From Opitutia bacterium (lineage in GTDB: Bacteria; Verrucomicrobiota; Verrucomicrobiae; Opitutales; UBA953), in assembly GCA_947465345.1 (NCBI GenBank), contig CANHZL010000029.1, forward strand, positions 1 through 14,498: a stretch of DNA of 14,498 bases. The letters run 5' to 3'. This document shows positions 9,759 through 14,498 of this stretch, one piece after another (the stretch's first letter is position 1; each line of letters starts with the position of its first letter). Made by a program: the position numbers and the translations under genes. The notes under the pieces are model-generated. The model saw only the letters and a program-made list of their open reading frames with translations. It searched no databases and was not told where the DNA came from.

Positions 9759-10601
9759 ATGAAGCTCCGCATCCTCCACCGGACCGAATACCGCTACGCC
9801 CTCCCCGTCCGCAATAACACCAACGAGCTGCGCGTCACCCCCGTCACCAATCTCCGGCAGAAACTTGGCCTCCACCTTGTGCGCGTGCTCCCGGCGGTAC
9901 GGATGCGCCGTTACCCGGACCTTTATCGCAACACCGTCCACCTCTTCGAGATCGAAGAAACCCACCGCGAGTTGGTCATCGACGTCTCCAGCATCGTCGA
10001 GACCCTGGCGACCCCCGTATCCGCCGTGCCGACCGATATCCCCCTCACGGTGGTCCGCTCCGAGGAAGTCGTCGAGAGCTTCCAGCCTTACCTCCTTTCC
10101 GACGGGCCGGTCCGCGTCACCCCTGAAATCTGGCGGGCGGCCGTGGACGTCGAGAAAGACCGCGGCGACCTCTTCTCGGTGATTATCGGTTTAATGGATT
10201 ACATCCATGCCACCTGTAAATATTTGCCGGGGGCTACTCATATCGGGACCAATACCGAGGAATTCTTCGCGAGGCCCCAAGGCGTCTGTCAGGATTACGC
10301 CCACCTATTGCTCGCGCTTTGCCGTTCGATCGGCATCCCCGCCCGCTACGTCTGCGGCTATGTCTACGACGCCAAGCGCGGCGACGTCATCGGTAGCCAT
10401 GCGTCCCATGCTTGGTGTGAAATTTGGATTCCCAGCTATGGCTGGCTGGGCGTGGACCCGACGAACAGGAAGATTATCCATGAGGCCTACGTCGCCTCCG
10501 CCGTCGGCCGAGATTACCGCGACGCCACGCCGGTCAGTGGCAGCTACTGGGGCGGCGGCGACCGCGAGATGCGCGTCACCGTGCACGTCGAAGCAAAGTA
10601 A
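9759..10601 (+). CDS. Transglutaminase-like cysteine protein
   Basis: A 280-residue protein of the bacterial transglutaminase-like superfamily. The N-terminal part (about 1-100, starting MKLRILHRTEYRY) is the beta-rich domain often seen in these proteins. The catalytic core follows: Cys177 in GVCQDYAHL, His217 in SHASHAWCEIW and Asp233 in GWLGVDPTN, a complete papain-like triad. No signal peptide is seen, so it is likely cytoplasmic. Family members cut or form amide bonds, and in this gene context one may act on the product of the ATP-grasp enzyme. That is inference from gene order. It lies 15 bases after the alpha-E gene; an AAGGA stretch about 12 bases before the ATG is a poor ribosome site. 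There is no sign of truncation. Confidence 0.92.
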   Translation: MKLRILHRTEYRYALPVRNNTNELRVTPVTNLRQKLGLHLVRVLPAVRMRRYPDLYRNTVHLFEIEETHRELVIDVSSIVETLATPVSAVPTDIPLTVVRSEEVVESFQPYLLSDGPVRVTPEIWRAAVDVEKDRGDLFSVIIGLMDYIHATCKYLPGATHIGTNTEEFFARPQGVCQDYAHLLLALCRSIGIPARYVCGYVYDAKRGDVIGSHASHAWCEIWIPSYGWLGVDPTNRKIIHEAYVASAVGRDYRDATPVSGSYWGGGDREMRVTVHVEAK

Positions 10602-10670
10602 GGCTTTCGTAGTTCTAGTATCGCCCAAGCGCGTGCATGGACACACGCTCCCTCCGTCGCGATTGTCCTC

Positions 10671-11627
10671 ATGCCCCTGACCCCCCCCTCCAAGGCCCCT
10701 TACTCTCCAATCGGCTCGTTCGCCTGCGCCTGGAACCTCTCCAAGCAAATCCATGCCGAAAGCGCCTGGAACTCCTCGCTCACCAAGTGCATCGGACGAG
10801 CTTGCACGGCCTTGGCCACCCATACCTCCTTTGCAGCGTGGATCGAGTTCCTGCTGCGGCCTGAGAGTCGCCGCTTCACCGAGGCGAACCCGATGCTCTG
10901 GCATCGCACCCTTCTCGGCTACATGTCCACCCGCTGGGATGGGCAGAAGAAACTGAAAGTACTCCGCGACTCCTACCGATTCGCCCAAACCCATCCTGGC
11001 CCCCTGCTGGACTGCCTGCTTGGACAGAAGAACCTCGGCTACTCCTTCGCCGAAGTGCCCTTAGGGGAGGAAGCCGGCACCATTCGCCTAGCGTTAGCCT
11101 CCGATGACCGTTTCCGCCGGGAGGGCGAGTGGACCCTCCGGGTCTTCTGCGACCAGATTGGCGGCGAACTCTGTTCTATCGCCTTTTCGGTCGAAGAAAT
11201 CGACGGCCAATGGATCGCCTACGCGGGCGCCATCCAAGGCGGCAGTGGCGCCAACGAGCTGACCATCAAGGCTTCGGCCAAGGCGATGCACGGCGTCCGC
11301 GCCAAAGCCATGGCCATCTTCGCCCTTCAGGAAGTCGTGAGTACGCTCGGCATCACTCGACTGCTCGGTGCCGGCAACTCGATCCAGATGAGTAACGCCA
11401 AGCACATGATCCATGTGCCTTGGAATAAGATCTCTTTCAATTACGACGGCATGTGGGTCGAAGCCGATGGCAAGCCGGCGGAACATGGCTGGTTTGAGCT
11501 GCCAATGCGCGAGGTGCGTCGCACACGCGAGGAGATCAAAGCGAACAAACGTCCGCTTTATGCCCGCCGTTACGCCCTTTTCGACCAGCTGCAGGAAGCC
11601 GTCGCGAAGGGACTACAGGCTCGATAA
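10671..11627 (+). CDS. VirK/YbjX family protein (DUF535)
   Basis: A 318-residue protein resembling the VirK/YbjX family. Distinctive blocks are LGYSFAEVPLGEEAG, LASDDRFRREGEWTLRVF, the central IAYAGAIQGGSGANELTIKASAKAMHGVRAKAMAIFALQ read in pieces (about 182-222), GITRLLGAGNSIQMSN, and PLYARRYALFDQL near the end. Relatives in enteric bacteria are linked to envelope function and peptide resistance under PhoPQ control; the biochemical activity is unknown. It starts 69 bases after the transglutaminase on the same strand, so it may belong to that transcript or have its own promoter. A run of eight C bases at 10681-10688 lies in codons 4-6. An ATG at 10637 in another frame reads through this tract and would join the gene frame if one C were lost. 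The 3' end faces the minus-strand barrel gene across a hairpin terminator. Confidence 0.85.
   Translation: MPLTPPSKAPYSPIGSFACAWNLSKQIHAESAWNSSLTKCIGRACTALATHTSFAAWIEFLLRPESRRFTEANPMLWHRTLLGYMSTRWDGQKKLKVLRDSYRFAQTHPGPLLDCLLGQKNLGYSFAEVPLGEEAGTIRLALASDDRFRREGEWTLRVFCDQIGGELCSIAFSVEEIDGQWIAYAGAIQGGSGANELTIKASAKAMHGVRAKAMAIFALQEVVSTLGITRLLGAGNSIQMSNAKHMIHVPWNKISFNYDGMWVEADGKPAEHGWFELPMREVRRTREEIKANKRPLYARRYALFDQLQEAVAKGLQAR
10681..10688 (+). repeat. Homopolymer C8 tract at start of the VirK/YbjX gene
   Basis: Eight consecutive C bases lie within codons 4-6 of the gene. Such tracts can slip during replication; here a change in length would shift the frame immediately after the start. Confidence 0.7.
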
Positions 11628-11638
11628 CCTCGGTAAAC

Positions 11639-11668
11639 AAAAAGGGCCCCGTCGCCGGGGCCCTTCGT
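11639..11668 (-). terminator. Intrinsic terminator of the first barrel gene
   Basis: Perfect 8-bp GC stem GGGCCCCG / CGGGGCCC at 11644-11663 with a 4-base loop. On the minus strand it is followed by a T-rich run (TTTTTGTTT), so it fits the minus-strand gene best. A shorter T run on the plus side may also help end transcripts of the convergent VirK/YbjX gene. Confidence 0.93.
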
Positions 11669-11705
11669 TCAGCCTCTAATCCGAAGATTAGAAGTTGTAG
11701 CGAGC
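11667..11705. repeat. 39-base perfect direct repeat, copy 1
   Basis: The 39 bases from 11667 to 11705, covering the stop hairpin and the last codons (RYNF), are identical to 12327-12365. The adjoining terminator hairpins differ by only one base in the loop. This marks a tandem duplication that included the 3' untranslated region. Confidence 0.93.
11675..11692 (-). promoter_or_regulatory. UUCG hairpin spanning stop codon, copy 1
   Basis: On the minus strand the mRNA reads UCUAAUC-UUCG-GAUUAGA, a perfect 7-bp stem (extendable by a wobble and a C-G pair) closed by a cUUCGg tetraloop, a known very stable loop. The TAA stop of the barrel gene (11688-11690) lies inside the 5' arm. The same element recurs at 12335-12352. 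Confidence 0.85.
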
Positions 11706-12194
11706 GGAGAGGGTCGAGGTCGAAGCCTTACCCTGTTCGTCGGAGTAACCGACGGCCAGCTGGATCTGCTTGCTCACGTTGTAGGCGAGCTCAGCACCCC
11801 AGATATTGTTGTCAGCGGCGTTGCGACCGAAGGAGGCAGCGGCTTCGAGGTTGTAGACACCGAGGTCCTTGCGGAGACCGAGGCCATAGGCTTCGTTCGA
11901 AGCGACGGAGACAACGGCGTCGATGCCGGCGTAGACGTTCTTCGAGAGGTAGCCAAGGGAGACAGCGTCCTTACCGTTGACGGTGCCGTTACCACCGATG
12001 GTGGTCGACGCGCCAAGGAGGAAGTTCGAGCCACCGATCAGAGCCGAAGCCGTGAGGGAGTAGCCCTTGGAGCTGGCGGCGGTGTCGTAGCCGAGACCAA
12101 TGCGGTTATAGGAAAGACCGGCCGGAGCAGCAGCCTGGGCGGAGGCAGCGGCAGCGAGGGTCGTGAGGGTGAGGATCGGGAGGATGTGCTTCAT
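11688..12194 (-). CDS. Small secreted beta-barrel-like outer membrane protein, paralog 1
   Basis: A 168-residue protein with an N-terminal signal peptide, MKHILPILTLTTLAAAASA, likely cut after ASA. The mature part shows about nine or ten short amphipathic beta-type segments such as KGYSLTASALIG, NFLLGASTTIGG, YAGIDAVVSVAS, GAELAYNVSKQ and IQLAVGYSDE. It ends STLSARYNF with a terminal Phe, the usual ending of outer membrane barrels recognised by the Bam machinery. I do not recognise a named family; a small porin-like or OmpX/OmpW-like barrel is inferred from the pattern. The ATG at 12194 is chosen because the signal peptide begins there; an extension to 12299 would add an implausible N-terminus. 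It is a tandem paralog of the gene at 12348-12857, about two thirds identical by eye, and nearly identical near the C-terminus. It has its own terminator. No Shine-Dalgarno is seen. Confidence 0.82.
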   Translation of the reverse strand: MKHILPILTLTTLAAAASAQAAAPAGLSYNRIGLGYDTAASSKGYSLTASALIGGSNFLLGASTTIGGNGTVNGKDAVSLGYLSKNVYAGIDAVVSVASNEAYGLGLRKDLGVYNLEAAASFGRNAADNNIWGAELAYNVSKQIQLAVGYSDEQGKASTSTLSARYNF

Positions 12195-12297
12195 ATGCGT
12201 GTTTGGTAGTAAGCATGAATGATCGTAAAACAACAAAATAATGCTTTTCCGCCATCTATTCGGCACAATCGACTTGGGCGTGATTTTAAAAACAAAC

Positions 12298-12326
12298 AAA
12301 AAGGGCCCCGTTGCCGGGGCCCTTAG
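12298..12326 (-). terminator. Intrinsic terminator of the second barrel gene
   Basis: The same 8-bp GC stem, GGGCCCCG / CGGGGCCC at 12303-12322, with loop TTGC in place of TCGC, followed on the minus strand by a T-rich run. It lies between the upstream paralog and the downstream paralog, so each is a separate transcript unless read-through occurs. Confidence 0.93.
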
Positions 12327-12365
12327 GTTCAGCCTCTAATCCGAAGATTAGAAGTTGTAGCGAGC
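12327..12365. repeat. 39-base perfect direct repeat, copy 2
   Basis: Second copy of the 39-base block, spanning the stop codon hairpin (12335-12352) and the last codons of the gene upstream on the minus strand. Confidence 0.93.
12335..12352 (-). promoter_or_regulatory. UUCG hairpin spanning stop codon, copy 2
   Basis: Same 7-bp stem with a cUUCGg tetraloop on the minus-strand mRNA. The TAA stop (12348-12350) lies in the 5' arm, exactly as in copy 1. Confidence 0.85.
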
Positions 12366-12857
12366 AACGAGGGAGGTCTGGCTCTTACCAGCAGCGCCAG
12401 CGGCGTTGCTGTCAGAGTAACCAACGGCGAGCTGGATCTGCTTGCTCACGTTGTAAGCGAGCTCAGCACCCCAGACATCGTTCTTGTTAGCGCGATTGTA
12501 CGAGACAGCGCCTTCGATGTTGTTGCCGAGGTCCTTACGGACGTTGAGGCCGTAGCCTTCGTTCGAGGCAACGGAGACGGTCGCGTCAGCACCAAAAGCG
12601 ACGTTCTTGAGAACGTAGCCGAGGGAGACGGAGTCGGTACCGTTGTCGGCGGTGTTGCCGCCACCGATGGTGGTCGAGGCGCCAACGAGGAAGTTCGAGC
12701 TACCGATCAGGGCCGAAGCCGAGAGGGAGTAGCCCTTGCTGTCCGTGTTGTAGCCGAGGCCAACGCGGTTATAGGAGAGACCGGAAGCGGCAACGCTCTG
12801 GGCAGAGGCAGCGGCAGCAAGGGTCGTGATGGTGAGGATCGGGAGGATATGCTTCAT
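12348..12857 (-). CDS. Small secreted beta-barrel-like outer membrane protein, paralog 2
   Basis: A 169-residue paralog of the preceding barrel gene. The signal peptide MKHILPILTITTLAAAASA differs at one position. Shared segments include GLSYNR, KGYSL.ASALIG, GASTTIGG, SVASNE.YGL, RKDLG and the identical GAELAYNVSKQIQLAVGYSD; the end is RYNF. Differences cluster in the presumed loops, for instance the SNAAGAAGKSQ stretch before the last strand, as expected for surface-exposed loops of a barrel. An ATG at 12857 begins the signal peptide; a further extension to 12911 is unlikely. Upstream lies a long intergenic region with a 20-base dyad about 96 bases before the start. A structural or porin-like outer membrane role is inferred, and no named family is recognised. 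Confidence 0.82.
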   Translation of the reverse strand: MKHILPILTITTLAAAASAQSVAASGLSYNRVGLGYNTDSKGYSLSASALIGSSNFLVGASTTIGGGNTADNGTDSVSLGYVLKNVAFGADATVSVASNEGYGLNVRKDLGNNIEGAVSYNRANKNDVWGAELAYNVSKQIQLAVGYSDSNAAGAAGKSQTSLVARYNF

Positions 12858-12952
12858 AGCGGGGATACTATTGATACAGGGGTGTGACAAAATCAAGCAT
12901 CTTCTGCTCAAAATTACTCTAAGGTGTTTTTAGGCCACTTTTACCCACCTCC

Positions 12953-12972
12953 ATTCACAACCCCCTGTGAAT
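12953..12972. promoter_or_regulatory. Perfect 20-base dyad, candidate operator
   Basis: ATTCACA and TGTGAAT arms of 7 bases flank the 6-base spacer ACCCCC. The site is about 96 bases upstream of the barrel gene that starts at 12857 on the minus strand. It could bind a dimeric regulator or form a small hairpin. The half sites are in the opposite order to a CRP site. Confidence 0.4.
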
Positions 12973-12997
12973 AAAGCTGGGGAGTATTGATGATCAA

Positions 12998-13045
12998 GGG
13001 TTAGGGCTGATAGCAGGGGTAGGGGTAGGGGTAGGGTTAGGGGTA
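12998..13045 (+). repeat. Telomere-like G-rich tandem repeat, likely G-quadruplex former
   Basis: GGGTTAGGG at 12998-13006 is followed by three GGGGTA units (13016-13033), one GGGTTA (13034-13039) and another GGGGTA (13040-13045). Seven G runs of three or four bases lie within 48 bases on the plus strand, satisfying the usual G-quadruplex pattern with short loops. Confidence 0.85.
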
Positions 13046-13303
13046 GTTATTCGCAACCGCGCCTCGAGCTTCGCCTAGGCCTGTACGCCAATAAACAGTT
13101 AAAATAGGGAGTTTTGGCAGTTAAGCGGGTAAACACCAAAATATGCCCTCATTCCGAAGCAGCTGGCCCATGCCCCTCTCTATAAAGACCCCGACCCCTC
13201 CCCTAAGCAGCTCAATCCATCTGCCGGGTACTCCTACCCCCTCCTCTGGTCGGCAACCCCCAGATATCACTGGAGCACGGCTGGGGCTATAAGACCGGGC
13301 AAC

Positions 13304-13336
13304 AAAAAACCCGCCTGGCGAACCTGGCGGGTTTTG
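13304..13336 (-). terminator. Intrinsic terminator of the L36-L31 pair
   Basis: Stem AAAACCCGCC / GGCGGGTTTT at 13306-13335, with an inner GG/CC pair closing a UUCG loop on the minus strand, then a run of T. It lies about 20 bases after the L31 stop. Confidence 0.9.
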
Positions 13337-13355
13337 GGCAGGCCTCGGAGGAGGC

Positions 13356-13598
13356 TTACTTGCGGCGGAACTTCGAGTTGAACTTCTCGACGCGGCCAGC
13401 GGAGTCCACGAAGCGCTTTTCGCCGGTGTAGGCGGGGTGCGAGTCCATGGTGACTTCACGACGGATGACGAAATATTCGACGCCGTCGATCAGCTTGGTC
13501 TCTTTCGACTTCATGGTCGAACGAGCCGGGAACTCGCGGTTCGTGGAGACATCCACGAAGACGACGTTGTTATATTCAGGATGGCCTTCCTTCTTCAT
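13356..13598 (-). CDS. rpmE2: 50S ribosomal protein L31, type B
   Basis: An 80-residue ribosomal protein of the large subunit. It starts MKKEGHPEYNNVVFVDVSTNRE and contains FPARSTM, SHPAYTGEKRFVDSAGRVEKFN, the standard type B L31 pattern. There are no cysteines, so it is the zinc-free form. The ATG at 13598 is used because the conserved MKK begins there; longer in-frame extension overlaps the L36 gene. It follows the L36 gene by 23 bases on the same strand and is followed by a hairpin terminator. Pairs of zinc-free L31 and L36 are known in other bacteria, where they can replace zinc-binding copies during zinc shortage. Whether zinc-type copies exist in this genome is not visible. Confidence 0.96.
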   Translation of the reverse strand: MKKEGHPEYNNVVFVDVSTNREFPARSTMKSKETKLIDGVEYFVIRREVTMDSHPAYTGEKRFVDSAGRVEKFNSKFRRK

Positions 13599-13621
13599 AA
13601 AATAGGGGTGTTTGCTGGGGG

Positions 13622-13747
13622 TTAACCCTGACGCGCCTTGTAGCGGGGGTGCGTCTTGTTGATCACGTAGATACGGCCCTTGCGGCGAACTACTTGGCAA
13701 TTCGGGTGGCGCTTCTTCAGCGACTTGAGGGAGGAGGAGACTTTCAT
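13622..13747 (-). CDS. rpmJ: 50S ribosomal protein L36, type B
   Basis: A 41-residue large-subunit protein. It starts [20 protein letters not shown], continues [21 protein letters not shown] and stops. This is the 41-residue type B L36, with a single Cys (residue 18) in place of the four zinc ligands of type A. It is the first gene of a two-gene unit with L31. A TTGACA lies about 60 bases upstream of the ATG. No Shine-Dalgarno is visible. Its small size makes it easy to miss, but the match to the family is complete. Confidence 0.95.
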   Translation of the reverse strand: MKVSSSLKSLKKRHPNCQVVRRKGRIYVINKTHPRYKARQG

Positions 13748-13772
13748 GGTCGGGAGAGCCGTTTTAGCAACG

Positions 13773-13812
13773 GCAGGTCGGCCAACAAAGGTAACCTGCG
13801 ACCGACTGTCAA
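13773..13812 (-). promoter_or_regulatory. Candidate promoter of rpmJ with overlapping dyad
   Basis: Reading the minus strand, a perfect TTGACA (13807-13812) is followed after 17 bases by TTTGTT (13784-13789), a weak -10. A 6-base inverted repeat, GCAGGT (13773-13778) and ACCTGC (13794-13799), brackets the -10 and could be an operator. It does not resemble the AT-rich Zur boxes I know. Confidence 0.4.
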
Positions 13813-13863
13813 CGGGATTTCCTATGCTTGTTTAAGCTTTCGTTCAGGCTATGACTTCAGGGC

Positions 13864-14364
13864 ATGGAAACGCGTATCCGCCCCGCCTTGCCGGCCGATA
13901 TCCGGGCGATTAACGCCATCTATAACCATTACGTCCGGACCAGCACCTGTACCTGGCACCTGACCGAGGAAACCGACGAAGGGCGGGCGGCTTGGCTCCG
14001 GAACCGCGGCCCCGCCCACCCTGCCCTAGTCATCGAATTCGAGGGTAAAGTGGCCGGTTGGGGCTCCCTTTCGACCTACAACACCCGACAGGGGTGGTCG
14101 GCGACCGTCGAGGACTCGATCTTCATCGACCATACCCTGCACGGCAAAGGCCTCGGTAAGCTCGTGCTGCAGGAACTGCTCCGCCGCGCGGAGGCCATCG
14201 GACACACGTCGGTGATTGCCCGCATCTCCGGCGAACAGGCCGCCAGCCTGCGTCTTCACACCTCGCTGGGCTTCGAACATGCCGGCCTCTTGCGCGGTGT
14301 CGGACACAAATTTGGCCAGAAACTCGACTGTGTCTACATGCTGAAGACGTTGCGCCAGCCCTGA
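13864..14364 (+). CDS. GNAT N-acetyltransferase, phosphinothricin/methionine sulfoximine type
   Basis: A 166-residue acetyltransferase of the GNAT fold, transferring acetyl from acetyl-CoA to an amino group. It opens METRIRPALPADIRAINAIYNHYV, typical for the family. The acetyl-CoA loop is HGKGLGKLVLQELL (93-106), preceded by the beta-strand TVEDSIFID. The C-terminal ASLRLHTSLGFEHAGLLRGVGHKFGQKLD is characteristic of the phosphinothricin/methionine sulfoximine acetyltransferase subgroup (PAT/MnaT). Natural substrates are probably methionine sulfoximine, sulfone or similar amino acid analogues; this is known for relatives and only inferred here. It is transcribed away from the ribosomal pair, with 116 bases between the two starts, and ends 47 bases before the tRNA gene. 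Confidence 0.9.
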   Translation: METRIRPALPADIRAINAIYNHYVRTSTCTWHLTEETDEGRAAWLRNRGPAHPALVIEFEGKVAGWGSLSTYNTRQGWSATVEDSIFIDHTLHGKGLGKLVLQELLRRAEAIGHTSVIARISGEQAASLRLHTSLGFEHAGLLRGVGHKFGQKLDCVYMLKTLRQP

Positions 14365-14366
14365 CC

Positions 14367-14394
14367 TTGACAGAGCGGGGGCTAACCCTTTGCT
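14367..14394 (+). promoter_or_regulatory. Candidate promoter of tRNA-Leu
   Basis: A perfect TTGACA at 14367-14372 is followed after 16 bases by TTTGCT (14389-14394), a weak -10 much like the one before rpmJ. This would start transcription about 10 bases before the tRNA. The -35 begins right after the GNAT stop codon. Confidence 0.45.
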
Positions 14395-14411
14395 CACCTA
14401 TCCGCTTTAAT

Positions 14412-14496
14412 GCTCAGGTGGTGGAATGGCAGACACGCTGGATTCAGGTTCCAGTGCCCCTAAAGCGTAAGGGTTCAAGTCCCTTCCTGAGCACCA
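14412..14496 (+). tRNA. tRNA-Leu (anticodon CAG), CCA encoded
   Basis: Class II tRNA with acceptor arms GCTCAGG (14412-14418) and CCTGAGC (14486-14492), discriminator A and an encoded CCA (14494-14496). The anticodon stem is CTGGA/TCCAG (14438-14442 and 14450-14454) with loop TTCAGGT, giving anticodon CAG at 14445-14447, which reads the leucine codon CUG. The T arm is AAGGG-TTCAAGT-CCCTT (14469-14485), preceded by a long variable arm (14455-14468) as expected for leucine. All helices pair fully. Confidence 0.96.
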
Positions 14497-14498
14497 AA

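Larger units (their letters stand above)
12858..13355. other. Intergenic region of about 500 bases, repeat-rich
   Basis: No convincing gene is seen on either strand. It is less GC-rich than its surroundings near the barrel gene and becomes C-rich on the plus strand toward 13200. It holds the dyad at 12953-12972, the G-rich repeat at 12998-13045, an 8-base palindrome GCCTAGGC at 13073-13080, two CAGTTAA copies 22 bases apart (13096 and 13118), an inverted repeat TTTTGG/CCAAAA at 13112-13141, and the terminator of the ribosomal protein pair at its right end. An unannotated small RNA cannot be excluded. Confidence 0.6.

Noticed and set aside
10305..10994. Open frame of 229 codons on the minus strand across the transglutaminase-DUF535 junction
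   Set aside because: Antisense to two genes with strong family features; composition looks random.
12953..12972. CRP-type binding site
   Set aside because: The half sites are in the order TCACA-N6-TGTGA, the reverse of the CRP consensus TGTGA-N6-TCACA, so I keep it only as an unassigned dyad.
12998..13045. CRISPR or similar array
   Set aside because: Repeat units are only six bases with no spacers, so it is a simple repeat.
13121..13459. Open frame of 112 codons on the minus strand in the intergenic region
   Set aside because: It overlaps the 3' end of rpmE2 in another frame and crosses the intrinsic terminator; Ser/Pro/Arg-rich low-complexity translation.
13773..13812. Zur box upstream of the zinc-free ribosomal protein pair
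   Set aside because: The dyad is GC-rich and has a 15-base spacer, unlike the AT-rich Zur operators I know.
14412..14498. Mobile element attachment site at the tRNA-Leu
   Set aside because: tRNA-Leu genes are common integration targets, but no integrase or partial tRNA repeat is visible and the window ends right after the gene.

Overview
The window is a dense, GC-rich bacterial chromosome segment made almost entirely of ordinary chromosomal genes. I see no transposase, integrase, phage gene or CRISPR array. Best guess for the organism is a Gram-negative member of the Verrucomicrobiota, perhaps Opitutales. This rests on the overall style of the proteins, the outer-membrane-type barrels and the near absence of Shine-Dalgarno motifs. 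It is inference, not proof.

Left part (1-3457, minus strand): a glyceraldehyde-3-phosphate dehydrogenase cut by the window edge, preceded by a large GH13 glycogen/alpha-glucan debranching-type enzyme. Together they point to glucan breakdown feeding glycolysis. Divergent from them (3541-7150, plus strand) run an RlmI-like SAM methyltransferase, anthranilate synthase component I (trpE) and a sigma-70 family factor that begins 11 bases after trpE.

Middle (7253-11627, plus strand): a circularly permuted ATP-grasp protein, an alpha-E protein and a transglutaminase-like cysteine protein are packed with gaps of 10 and 15 bases. A VirK/YbjX (DUF535) gene follows after 69 bases. The first three form a widespread but functionally unresolved conserved cluster, predicted to make or modify a peptide-like amide product. 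It is the closest thing here to an undescribed system.

Right part (11640-14498): two tandem paralogous genes for small secreted beta-barrel-like proteins lie on the minus strand. Each has the same pair of 3' hairpins: a UUCG hairpin that contains the stop codon, then a strong GC-rich terminator. Next is a roughly 500-base intergenic region with a telomere-like GGGGTA repeat, a 20-base dyad and further short repeats. It is followed by a minus-strand pair for the zinc-free type B ribosomal proteins L36 and L31, a plus-strand GNAT acetyltransferase of the phosphinothricin/methionine sulfoximine type, and a tRNA-Leu(CAG) with an encoded CCA end.
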